Shown: positions 1 through 8,340 of the stretch, one piece after another
How positions within the stretch are numbered: the first letter of the stretch is position 1
How the letters are laid out: the number at the start of each line of letters is the position of its first letter
NCBI GenBank assembly: GCA_916700875.1
Contig: CAKAKS010000290.1
Span: forward strand, 62,001-126,000
Source of the DNA: Sebastes aleutianus
Lineage: Eukaryota > Chordata > Actinopteri > Perciformes > Sebastidae
DNA length: 64,000 nt
Direction of reading: 5' to 3'
Program-made: the position numbers and the translations under genes
The notes under the pieces: generated by a model
The model's database searches: none
Told to the model about the DNA's origin: nothing
Seen by the model: only the letters and a program-made list of their open reading frames with translations

Positions 1-930
1 TGACAGTATCTGTTAGGTATTTTGTTGGCCTTTCCATTTTTTTTTGCTGGCAATGCATCCTCTGGAGCCAGTTTTGAATTAAAGTCTGTTTCTCTCTCTT
101 ATTTACAATTAACAATGAAACTCTTCCATCATCTTGGAATGTATTTGAATACAAGCTATAAAACAGAACAAAAACATGCTGTACCCAAATGTCTTTCTTC
201 CTTGAACCTGCCATTAAATGTTCATAATGTCATGTGCCATTTCCATTGCATTACTAATTCAACTGAAATTATTGAAATTGCATTTATATACTACATTAGT
301 AAGTTGGCCTATACATCTGTGGTAACTTATTCTCTAAAGTGCTGTATTTCTATTTTGGGTTTGTCATTCCTATTTAAACATACATGAAAATGATGTTCAC
401 TGTTGTTCATTTTGGGACTTACCAAATTCAGCAATGTGGCTAAACTGTGACCTTTTCATGAAACAACAGCAAACCTGTAAACACAAAGCAAAAGGTGAGA
501 TTTCACATTTAGTTTTTTGTTGGGATAGTTAACATTGTCCATAATTGTCACTACAGACTCTAATTTAATAATTAGGCCTTAGACATACTGGTGGTATTAC
601 AGTATACTGCATTAACATTGACAAATGAGAGAATGTGATATGAATTCTTCCTCTTTAATCGATACTCACTGTCTAGTACTTAATCCATTCTCATCATTTT
701 TGATTATGCTTAAAAAGAGTAAACGTAATATTCATATGAGTTCACAATATTTATATTACAAGATGTTGTTCCAAGAGCAAAAAGAGCAAAGTCACCATAT
801 AAACTAACATATTCCTCTTAGCAAAACGGTTACTCTGGATTAAAAAATGTGTAGGGCACAGAAAATTGTCAATCACCTGTCGTACTATCAATCCCTCCCT
901 GTGTTGCTAATCTGAGCGGATTCACTGCTT
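1..930. other. AT-rich stretch without a recognisable gene
   Basis: I see no exon with convincing splice sites, no RNA gene and no repeat family that I recognise. Short open frames exist but have no family resemblance. The stretch could be intron or intergenic sequence of the minus-strand transcription unit proposed near 3.3 kb. Confidence 0.4.
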
Positions 931-1003
931 GGAGGGTACCCTGATAGAGGGAGGTGGGGGTCTGGAGGGTACCCTGATAGAGGGAGGTGGGGGTCTGGAG
1001 GGA
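931..1003. repeat. 33-bp tandem duplication
   Basis: A 33-bp unit starting ggagggtaccctgatagagg occurs at 931-963 and again at 964-996, followed by a partial third unit. On the minus strand this reads as a repeated proline-rich peptide in a short open frame, which I regard as incidental. Confidence 0.85.
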
Positions 1004-1111
1004 GCTGCATGGTTTTTCTGGCCTTTTTCAGACATGGGATACGTCACTTTAAGGATAAAATGACCAGGGTACATTTCATCAGACATGAAGCTGATAAACG
1101 AGGGGTGCATA

Positions 1112-2653
1112 CAGCGGGTAAAATAAGTATTGAACCGTCACCATTTTTCTCAGTAAATATATTTCCAAAGGTGCTATTGACATGACATTTTCACCAGATG
1201 TTGGTAACAACCCAAGTGATCTATACATACAAAGAAACCAAAACAAATAAGTTCAGAAATTAAGTGATGTGTAATAATGTGAAATGACACAGGGAAAAAG
1301 TATTGAACACATGAAGAAAGGGAGGTGCAAAAAGGCATGGAAAGCCAAGAAAACAGCTGAAATCTATCAGTAATTAGAAAGCAATCCGGCCCCTTGTCAG
1401 TGCAAATTAATATCAGCTGGTTCAGTCCCAACTGATGGCCTATGAAAATGTGTCTCATTACCAAGGTGTCACACAAGAAACATCTAATGATGGGTAAAAG
1501 CAAAGAGCTCTCGCAAGACCTTCGCAACCTTATTGTTGCAAAACATACTGATGACATTGGTTACAGACGCATTGCTAAACTTCTGAATGTTCCAGTGAAC
1601 ACTGTTGGGGCCATAATCCGGAAGTGGAAAGAACATCATTTCACCATAAACTGGCCACAATCAGGTGCTCCTCGCAAGATTTCTGACAGAGGAGTTAAAA
1701 TAATTATCAGAAGAGTTGTCCAAGAGCCAAGGACCACTTGTGGAGGGCTTCAGAAAGACCTGGAATTAGCAGGTACAATTGTTTCAAAGAAATCAATAAG
1801 TAATGCACTCAACCGCCACGGCCTGTATGCACGCTCACCACGCAAGACTCCATTGCTGAAGAAAAAGCATGGTGAAGCTCGTTTAAAGTTTGCTGCACAA
1901 AATTTGGACAAGCCTGTGAAAACTCGGACAATAAAGTCTGGTCAGATGAGAGCAAAATTGAACTCTTTGGATGCCATAATACACACCATGTTTGGAGGAC
2001 AAATGGCACTGCACATCACCCTAAAAGTGGTCCTTGCCTCTTGGACAACTCTTCTGATAATTATTTTCACTCCTCTGTCAGAAATCTTGCGAGGAGAACC
2101 TGGTCGTGGGCAGTTAATGATGAAATTATGTTCTTTCCACTTCCGTATTATGGCCCCAACAGTGCTTCACTGGAGCATTCAGAAGTTTAGAAATGCGTCT
2201 GTAACCAATGTCATCAGTATGTTTTGCAACAATAAGGTTGCGAAGGTCTTGCGAGAGCTCTTTGCTTTTACCCATCATGAGATGTTTCTTGTGGACACCT
2301 TGGTAATAAGACACCTTTTTATAGGCCATCAGTTGGGACTGAACCAGCTGATATTAATTTGCACTGACAAGGGGCCGGATTGCTTTCTAATTACTGATAG
2401 ATTTCAGCTGTTGTCTTGGCTTTCCATGCCTTTTTGCACCTCCCTTTCTTCATGTGTTCAATACTTTTTCCCTGTGTCATTTCACATTATTACACATCAC
2501 TTAATTTCTGAACTTATTTGTTTTGGTTTCTTTGTATGTATAGATCACTTGGGTTGTTACCAACATCTGGTGAAGATTTCATGTCAATAGCACCTTTGGA
2601 AATATATTTACTGAGAAAAATGGTGACGTGTTCAATACTTATTTTACCCGCTG
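1112..2653 (+). mobile_element. Tc1-like DNA transposon with very long inverted arms
   Basis: The element starts CAGCGGGTAAAAT and ends with its complement, and a TA dinucleotide flanks each end (1110-1111 and 2654-2655), as expected for Tc1/mariner insertion. The left arm (about 1112-1740) is matched in inverted orientation by the right arm (about 2018-2653), so the repeat covers not only the usual terminal repeat but also the start of the transposase gene. Only about 280 bp in the middle is single copy. The right half therefore holds an antisense second copy of the transposase N-terminus. The element cannot encode a full transposase and should be non-autonomous. Confidence 0.9.
1442..2030 (+). 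pseudogene. Truncated Tc1-like transposase
   Basis: The reading frame contains MGKSKELSQDLRN, then a helix-turn-helix segment (IAKLLNVPVNTVGAIIRKW) and a second DNA-binding region (CGGLQKDLELAG, LYARSPRKTPLLKKKH), which is the usual bipartite paired-like domain of Tc1 transposases. Near 1925 the frame shifts: the next frame reads VWSDESKIELFG, which holds the first catalytic aspartate, then HNTHHVWRTNG. The rest of the DDE domain is missing because the sequence turns into the inverted right arm at about 2018. The open frame continues to 2590 only by reading antisense arm sequence. This is a dead, 3'-deleted transposase. Confidence 0.85.
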
Positions 2654-2879
2654 TATCTGGGATGTCTCTAAACTCAACGGTTCCATGCAATAACCAGACA
2701 GAGAGCTGAGGCTGTAAACAGACCGGCTGTGGATGAGAGACGGCCGGTGAACGTGCGTCACCTCCGTCAAATTACGTTTTCTTTGTTAAACACAAGTTTT
2801 AATAAATTGCTTTCGTTTTTACTCCAAAGGTTTATGACACTTACAGTAACGTTCATTTCGGTCGTCAATTCAATAACGT

Positions 2880-3237
2880 TAAAGTGTCCGCGGAGTTTCA
2901 CCTTGTCCTCCTCACCTGGCTCTGCTGCTGCAGCTCTCTGTGTGTCTCTGTGTGTCTCTGTGTGAGAGCGGCGGAGGAGCCCAGCCCCGCCCTGGTAGAA
3001 ACATGTTCAGACCCGCCGGCCCTCTACCCTTCTCCCGGTCTCCCGTTATAACACAGCCATGCCTCTCCCGAGCCCTTTTCTCATGTGAACTCCGGACAAT
3101 GTCCGGAGAAAATAACTTTAGCTAACAACATTAGCTTTAACATTAGCTACAGTATTGACTTTGCACTTGTCAAACGTTGGTAAAGAAAGCGTCCCTCTTT
3201 GCATGAGAAATTAAAACAACACAATTTAGAATTCTTA
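2880..3237. other. CpG-rich patch beside a probable promoter
   Basis: This stretch is richer in CG dinucleotides than its surroundings, for example gcggcggagg, ccgccggcc and cgcccggc-type runs between 2890 and 3060. It includes a short tgtgtctc repeat (2938-2962) and a minus-strand GT-type splice donor context near 2913. It may be the downstream part of the CpG island of the minus-strand first exon described next. No coding exon could be established. Confidence 0.4.
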
Positions 3238-3357
3238 CCTTGTTTAAAAGAGTTTTCTTGAACAACAGTCGGTCCTCTCTGTTGAAGCGAGGTAATGGCG
3301 GACAGTAAACTTCACGAAGGAGCGAGCTGATGTGACGTCATGTGGTCACGTGACATG
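3238..3357 (-). promoter_or_regulatory. Probable minus-strand promoter and non-coding first exon
   Basis: On the minus strand, a block with CACGTGAC (E-box, USF/CLEAR type, 3346-3353 region) and TGACGTCA (palindromic CRE, about 3334-3341) is followed by an exon-like stretch. That stretch ends in AAACAAG and an excellent splice donor GTAAGAATTC near 3237. The arrangement fits a short 5' untranslated exon of a broadly expressed gene whose remaining exons lie at lower coordinates or before the window. No later exon of that gene was identified, so the gene's identity is unknown. Confidence 0.45.
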
Positions 3358-3596
3358 AAAATCTCTGGTTTGAAGTGAAAATACTATTTGAGCAAAATTA
3401 TTGCTTTTACTTTACTCCAGGGGGAGTATTATTTGCTTTTAGGCAAAGTGAACAAAACAGGTTTAAACCGGAAACCATGATTTTCAATTAGACCAATATA
3501 AAAATGCACTTTAAATGAATGACACAGTCGTTGCACTTTTTTCAGTGGTGAAATGGCTCCAAAAAAAAAGAAAAGAAAAAGAAAAAGTATTAAATC

Positions 3597-3832
3597 TTAA
3601 AGGAACAGTGTGTAACATTTCAGGTGATCTAATAGAGTGCTGCAGCGATGACGTATTTATTAGGCCAACCAGGAATTTAATATCGCACTGGTTTTCTCTC
3701 CAAAAAGCCAATGGGATTTTTCCATTGGGTTTTGGATTATTGCAGGAAATAAACTCTGTGGCAAACACACGTTTGTGATACTTACACATTTTGTTCATTA
3801 ATATAATCTCCACAAAGGAACACCACTTTTAT
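3597..3832 (+). repeat. Dispersed MITE-like repeat (inverted copy at 37.6 kb)
   Basis: It starts with TTAAAGGAACAGTGTGTAAC, a start shared by many fish MITEs. The same sequence recurs in inverted orientation at about 37600-37845, including the stretch about gcaggaaataaactctg. No coding capacity is visible. In the 37.6-kb copy the far end is joined to other sequence, so neither copy is clearly complete. Confidence 0.75.
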
Positions 3833-4034
3833 GATTTTTTTTTTTTAAAGTTATTTTTTTGGGGGCATTTTTCCATTTTTATTGAGGACAGTGGATAGAG
3901 TCTTGAAAGGGGGGAGAGAGAGAGTGGATGCGGAAAGGGCCACAGGCCGGATTCGAACCCGGGCCGCCGCGGTCAGGACCAAGCCTTGACACATGGACGC
4001 CCGCTCTACCAACTGAGCTAACCCAGGCGCCCCC
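3833..4034 (-). mobile_element. tRNA-derived SINE
   Basis: Read on the minus strand it begins with a tRNA-like head carrying an A box (GTTAGCTCAGTTGG) and a B box (GGTTCGAATCC). It continues with GGCCTGTGGCCC, a CTCTCT-rich segment and an A-rich 3' end (poly-T near 3836-3855 on the plus strand). This is the structure of RNA polymerase III transcribed fish SINEs. It is not a functional tRNA gene, because the body continues well past the B box and no tRNA 3' half pairs with the 5' end. Confidence 0.85.
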
Positions 4035-4709
4035 GTGTGTGCAAATTTTGACCCTGGCATGAGCAAGACGCAGGGCGGGCCTGAGGAGTTATCTGTAGCC
4101 TCCAGTAGGTTACCTCCCCATCTCACTACAGAAACTAAAATAAGGTGGCAGCTGGCTGGAGAAGATAACTAGATAACAACCTACTTGCTCTTGGCTATAG
4201 CGTATGTTATTTACAGTAAATATCAAAAATAAAACGTGTGTTTTCTGATAAAAAAAAAAAAGTACGAACGTAGGAAGATAACAAGTTATTAAGTACTACT
4301 AACCCATCTTTGAGGTGGTTACGTCTTCAGCTCCAGTCTGATCTGGAGCTCACAGCTGATATGTTCCTGGTTTGTTTACATGATGTAACAGAAGTGCAGA
4401 TGTAACGTATTCAGTGGACAGAGAGCGTCCGATGCGCGATGCAGCGCGATAGTTGGACGCTCGCATCCAGTTAGGACACAGTGTTAGTTTATTACCTGTT
4501 TTTGTGGACATAACAGAATGTGTATGCGTGCATGCGCACCTGTGCGCATAAGTGGCAGTATGTATACACCTCTCTGTCAGTTTATTTCTTTCATGAAACA
4601 TGATAATGTTAAAGATGCACTTAATAAAGGCTATATGAGGTGTTAAAAAAATGCCCCCCCTGTCAAAGCTGATTGCCCGTCCGCCCTTAACACTCCTGCG
4701 CCGACCCTG
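4035..4709 (+). mobile_element. 3' part of a non-autonomous hAT element
   Basis: The sequence matches the right part of the complete element at 42568-44418 in the same orientation and ends in the same terminus, GCGCCGACCCTG. The 5' part is missing, and the SINE abuts the truncation. No transposase frame is present. Small indels relative to the other copy, such as a shorter internal segment near 4430, suggest independent decay. Confidence 0.75.
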
Positions 4710-4849
4710 TTGGCATCATTGGGCAAAAATTCCATAATAACCTTTCAGCATATTGTAATTCAAGTGTTCTGAGAGAAAACTAGACTTCTGCACCTCCTCA
4801 TGGCTCTGTTTTCAGGCATTCAAAAAATTGAGCCCGTGACGGGAGACTT

Positions 4850-5172
4850 TGGCCAATCACAGGTCATTTCGGGAGAGAGCATTCCCATTGGCTGTTCATT
4901 CAACAGAGGCAGCTGTCAATCACTTGCAAACTCTGATCAAACAATCAAACTAGGCAGCGCTGATCAAATATGAATCAATATTCTGTTACTGTAATGCCTA
5001 TTTCTCTCCTCAAATGTTTAGCTGTAAAATGAGAAAGTTTGCTCCGGCTGGTGGGCGGTGCTTGTTATTTCCTCAACTGATCTCAACATTGCGGCCGGAT
5101 CACAAAACTTTCTCATTTTACAGCTAAACAGTACCTAACATAATTTCTGCCAGGGATCAAACTGCCAGCCTT
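4850..5172 (+). repeat. Dispersed repeat shared with 20985-21235
   Basis: A block including caatcaaactaggcagcgct, atcaatattctgttactg and aaaatgagaaagtttg recurs near 20985-21235 in the same orientation. The segment ctgtaaaatgagaaagtttg also occurs inverted inside the block (near 5100-5125), so it is probably the terminal inverted repeat of a small MITE. Confidence 0.65.
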
Positions 5173-5176
5173 GCCG

Positions 5177-5935
5177 TTAAAGGGACTGTTTGTAACTTTC
5201 AGAAATGCTTGTTAACAGCGACACCTGTGGCCGTTAAGTCAACGAAAGTCAGCGTCGGGTTCGCGCTTGTACTTGCTCTAAATAGACATGAACGAGCATC
5301 GCTCCTCACAGTGAGGCGACACACGTCAGCTAAAACAACAATATCACTCTATATTTCACCTGCTTCGCAGTAATGTTAGCTGACCAGACGAAGGTCTCTC
5401 AATGAATCAATGCTGCTCCTAGTGTTGGCTTTTCCTGCTTCAGCCTACGGATCAGGAACAGGGGAGACACCGGCACCCGGTCGGAGACGATAACGTTTCT
5501 TGCTGCGGAGCCCCGTCTCTTCACAAGACACGGAAAACCTCTGTTGGTCTGGAGGAGCTGCAGCAGTTATTTTTGCACAAACGTCCACCGTACATTCACT
5601 AGATATTCTCAGACCTACGAAGTCTTCTGCAGTGTGTAGTGTGCGCGCATGCACGTAAGAGTGGAGCGCGAGAACGCGCGTGGTGTGTGAGTGAAGGCAA
5701 GCAGGCAGAGGAGCAGGGTACAGCAGAGACTCCGGCCCTGGAGACCAAAGCTACGGTCTTCCCTGTCGGGACGGGCTTCACTATATATAACTTTGCGGTT
5801 TTGGTGCTTCCGTGTAGTTTCTGTTGGAGTCTGAGTCTGAACAGCGTAGCCACGCGCGAGCGCGCATATGCGAGCGCGCATGGGAAACCGATCCGGTAGA
5901 TTTATACGTGTAAAAAGTTACAAACAGTCCCTTTA
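5177..5935 (+). mobile_element. Non-autonomous TTAA-flanked (piggyBac-type) element
   Basis: The termini are TTAAAGGGACTGTTTGTAAC and the inverse, with TTAA at both outer ends. A related copy lies inverted at 45005-45700 and shares internal landmarks (aacagcgacacctgtgg-type sequence, the tgcgcgc-rich segment). No transposase frame is present. TTAA targeting is characteristic of piggyBac-like transposons. Assignment rests on the flanking TTAA and terminal repeats only. Confidence 0.7.
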
Positions 5936-6139
5936 ATGATGATGGCCTCAGTTAACAGCAGTGGTGAATGAATGTAACGTTATGGACTATTATTAGGCCA
6001 CTTAAGCATTGAGTCGGTCCGCTATTGTCTGCAACGTTTTTATCTCGCTGTTTTATTACAGCAACCGACAGCCATGTTTCATTTTCTACATATTATATGT
6101 TTCATTTCCTTGCAATCTTTCATTAGTAGATGTTACTCA

Positions 6140-7084
6140 CTGGGTTTAAAGTGTGCGGAACACGTTTACTCCATTCCAGCATCAGTAACAGAAGATGGCC
6201 AACAGAAGATTTCCATAGCCCTCCACACTGCGCTGAACCACCTCGAACACACAGGCAGCTATGTAAGAATGCTCTTCATAGACTACAGCTCAGCATTTAA
6301 CACCATCATCCCGGACATACTGGTCAGGAAACTGCTGGACCTACACCTCCCCTCATCCACCTGCGCCTGGATTAAGGACTTTCTCACCAACCGACCGCAC
6401 ACAGTGAAACTTGGCCCCCACTGATCCTCTTCCCTCTCACTCAGCACCAGCTCTCCTCAAGGCTGTGTGCTGAGCCCGCTACTCTATGCACTCTACACCC
6501 ATGACTGCACTCCATCCCACCCCTCAAACACTGTCATCAAATTTGCAGACGACACCACCGTGGTCGGGCTCATCTTGAAAGGAGATGAGACGGCCTACAG
6601 AGACGAGGTCCAGCGACTGACGGCATGGTGTGCAGACAATAACCTGGCTCTCAACACAGTAAAAACAAAGGAAATCATCATCGACTTCAGAAGACACCGT
6701 GCGGACCCTGCCCCACTCCACATCCACGGAGACTGCGTGGAAAGGGTCGCGACCTTCAAGTTCTTGGGCATCTACATCACAGATGATCTCTCCTGGTCCA
6801 CTAACACCACAGCGACAATGAAGAAGGCACAGCAGCGTCTACACTTCCTGAGGCTACTCAGGGAAAACAAACTGGGACAGAAGCTGCTGGTGGCCTTCTA
6901 TCGCTCTGCCATCGAGAGCATACTGGCGTATGGCATCACAGTGTGGTACGCTGGGTGCTCAGCTGCGGACAAGAGAGCTCTCCAGAGGGTCATAATCTCA
7001 GCCCAAAAGATTGTTGGCTGCCCTCTGCCCTCCCTGGAGGATACTCATACTTGTGCAATAATTATTTTTTTATTAGTGAAATAG
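6140..7084 (+). pseudogene. LINE reverse transcriptase fragment (L2/CR1-like)
   Basis: The frame encodes reverse transcriptase motifs in order: LFIDYSSAFNTI, then SPQGCVLSPLLYALYT, then FADDTTVVG (catalytic FADD), then a thumb region ending in IVGCPLPSLED. One in-frame TGA at 6422-6424 interrupts the frame between the first two motifs. The 5' end (endonuclease and N-terminal RT) is missing, as in typical 5'-truncated LINE copies. It resembles the intact element at 22706-25681. The fragment then meets another LINE piece in the opposite orientation near 7137, so the locus is nested. Confidence 0.85.
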
Positions 7085-7136
7085 CTACACTATTTATACA
7101 CAGTTTTCTTAATTGCACTGATCCGGAGAAGCACTC

Positions 7137-7672
7137 AAAAGATTCAAGATTCAAGATTCAAGATGTTTATTGTCACGCCGGTTATACAGGAACAATCGTG
7201 TGAAATGCTTTTTGCTGGGAAGCTCCATTAAAATAATAAGTCATATTACAATTATAAAAGGCAATACTTAAGAACATATACAGTATATACAGTATACGAT
7301 ATATTTTTGTGTGTGAAGATGTCGTATGAATTATCTATTTAAAAGTCTGATGGCCTGGGGGAAAAAACTGTTCCTCAGTCTGCTGGTGAGAGTCCTGGGG
7401 GTCCTGTATCTTCTACCAGAGGGCAGGAGGGAGAACAGGCTGTTGTGGGGGTGTGTGTTGTCCTTAATGACCCTTACGGTCCACGTTGGTGCAGTTGCCG
7501 TACCAGGTGGTGAAGCAGCCTGTCAGGAGACTCTCTATGGTGCCCCGGTAGAAGTCCCTGAGGATTTTTGGTTTCAGTCTAAAAGTCCTTAAGCGCCTCA
7601 GAGTGTACAGTCTCTGCTGGGCCTTCCTGACTACAGCGGTGGTGTGGGTGACCCATGTCAAGTCCTTAAGTC
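7137..7672 (-). pseudogene. 5'-truncated LINE 3' end, opposite orientation
   Basis: On the minus strand the frame reads TWVTHTTAVVRKAQQRLYTLRRLR, then LRDFYRGTIESLLTGCFTTWYGN, which is the post-RT region of L2/CR1-like elements. It is followed by a 3' untranslated region that ends in a (TTGAATC)n-type tail, seen on the plus strand as gattcaagattcaagattca at 7140. It appears to have inserted into the plus-strand LINE, whose 3' end seems to resume at about 7674. Confidence 0.75.
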
Positions 7673-7673
7673 C

Positions 7674-7862
7674 AAAACATATGTGTATTATGTGGGGAAC
7701 GAATGGGTACTGTGAATGTTGTGAATGTTATGTGAAAAATGGAGGAATGAATGTGTATTTTAGCTGTCTGTTGTTTTTATTTATCTATTTTTAACTGCAC
7801 TGAGCTGGAGAAGCCTACAAATTTCGTTGTACCATCTACAATGACAATATAGCTTTCTTTCT
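7674..7862 (+). repeat. LINE 3' untranslated tail
   Basis: The segment ends with ctgcactgagctggagaag, tttcgttgtacc and acaatgacaatatagc. This is the kind of ending found on L2/CR1-type elements, just before a TTTCTT-rich stretch. I interpret it as the 3' end of the plus-strand LINE separated from its body by the insertion at 7137-7672. Confidence 0.5.
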
Positions 7863-8112
7863 TTTTTAAATACATTTTTATTTGGAGACGTTGACACTTT
7901 ACATGATCAAGGAATGTACATTTTTGTAGCATGATGTAATGAGCAGCATGTAATTAAAAGAGTGTTTCCATTTTTTTCTTTTTTTAAGTGTACATATACA
8001 ACAAACATTGTGCCCGTAGATACGGAAGAAATGATTGTTGAAGAAGTTGAATAAACCTTAGAAGAACAATACAATAATAATAATATAATATTATTTTAAT
8101 AAAGCTTTCTAT
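7863..8112. other. AT-rich spacer, nothing recognised
   Basis: The stretch is AT-rich with taataataa runs near 8073-8100. I see no exon, RNA gene or repeat family that I can name. Confidence 0.4.
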
Positions 8113-8340
8113 TCTATTGTGTCATCTATTTGACCCACTGGTTGACCGCCTCCTCCCTCCTTCTCTTAAGAGGTATGCATTGCGGTGGGGTCATTCTTTT
8201 GGAAACAGTATTGTGGCCAGGCTGTTTTGGTGTCCCTCTTTTGGGGCTGTTTTGGTTGGCGATATCTCCACATTGCAAGAAGGTTCTGGGTTCGAACCCG
8301 GTCCTCCCACAGTCCAAAGACATGCAGATCCCCTGAGACT
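8113..8340 (+). mobile_element. SINE-derived segment with B-box
   Basis: It contains ttctgggttcgaacccgg (a polymerase III B-box) and the SINE-type phrase cccacagtccaaagacatgc. A related but rearranged version is present at about 53045-53415, at the same place in the second copy of the segmental duplication. On the minus strand it lies directly after a splice-acceptor-like sequence (cttctacag at 8341) and is open in frame with the preceding gene exons, so it may serve as an exonised 3' end. Confidence 0.6.

Noticed and set aside
922..1110. Minus-strand open frame with a proline-rich repeated tail
   Set aside because: The repeated peptide comes directly from the 33-bp tandem DNA duplication, and no splice context or family resemblance supports a gene.
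3940..4034. Possible tRNA gene with good A and B boxes on the minus strand
   Set aside because: The 5' and 3' halves do not form a tRNA acceptor stem and the sequence runs on into a SINE body with an A-rich end.
5615..5899. Overlapping short open frames on both strands in a GC-rich stretch
   Set aside because: They lie inside the TTAA-flanked non-autonomous element, and GC-rich repeats give chance open frames on both strands.
8285..8310. B-box-like ggttcgaacccgg as a tRNA gene
   Set aside because: There is no A box at the right distance, and the surrounding text is SINE-derived.
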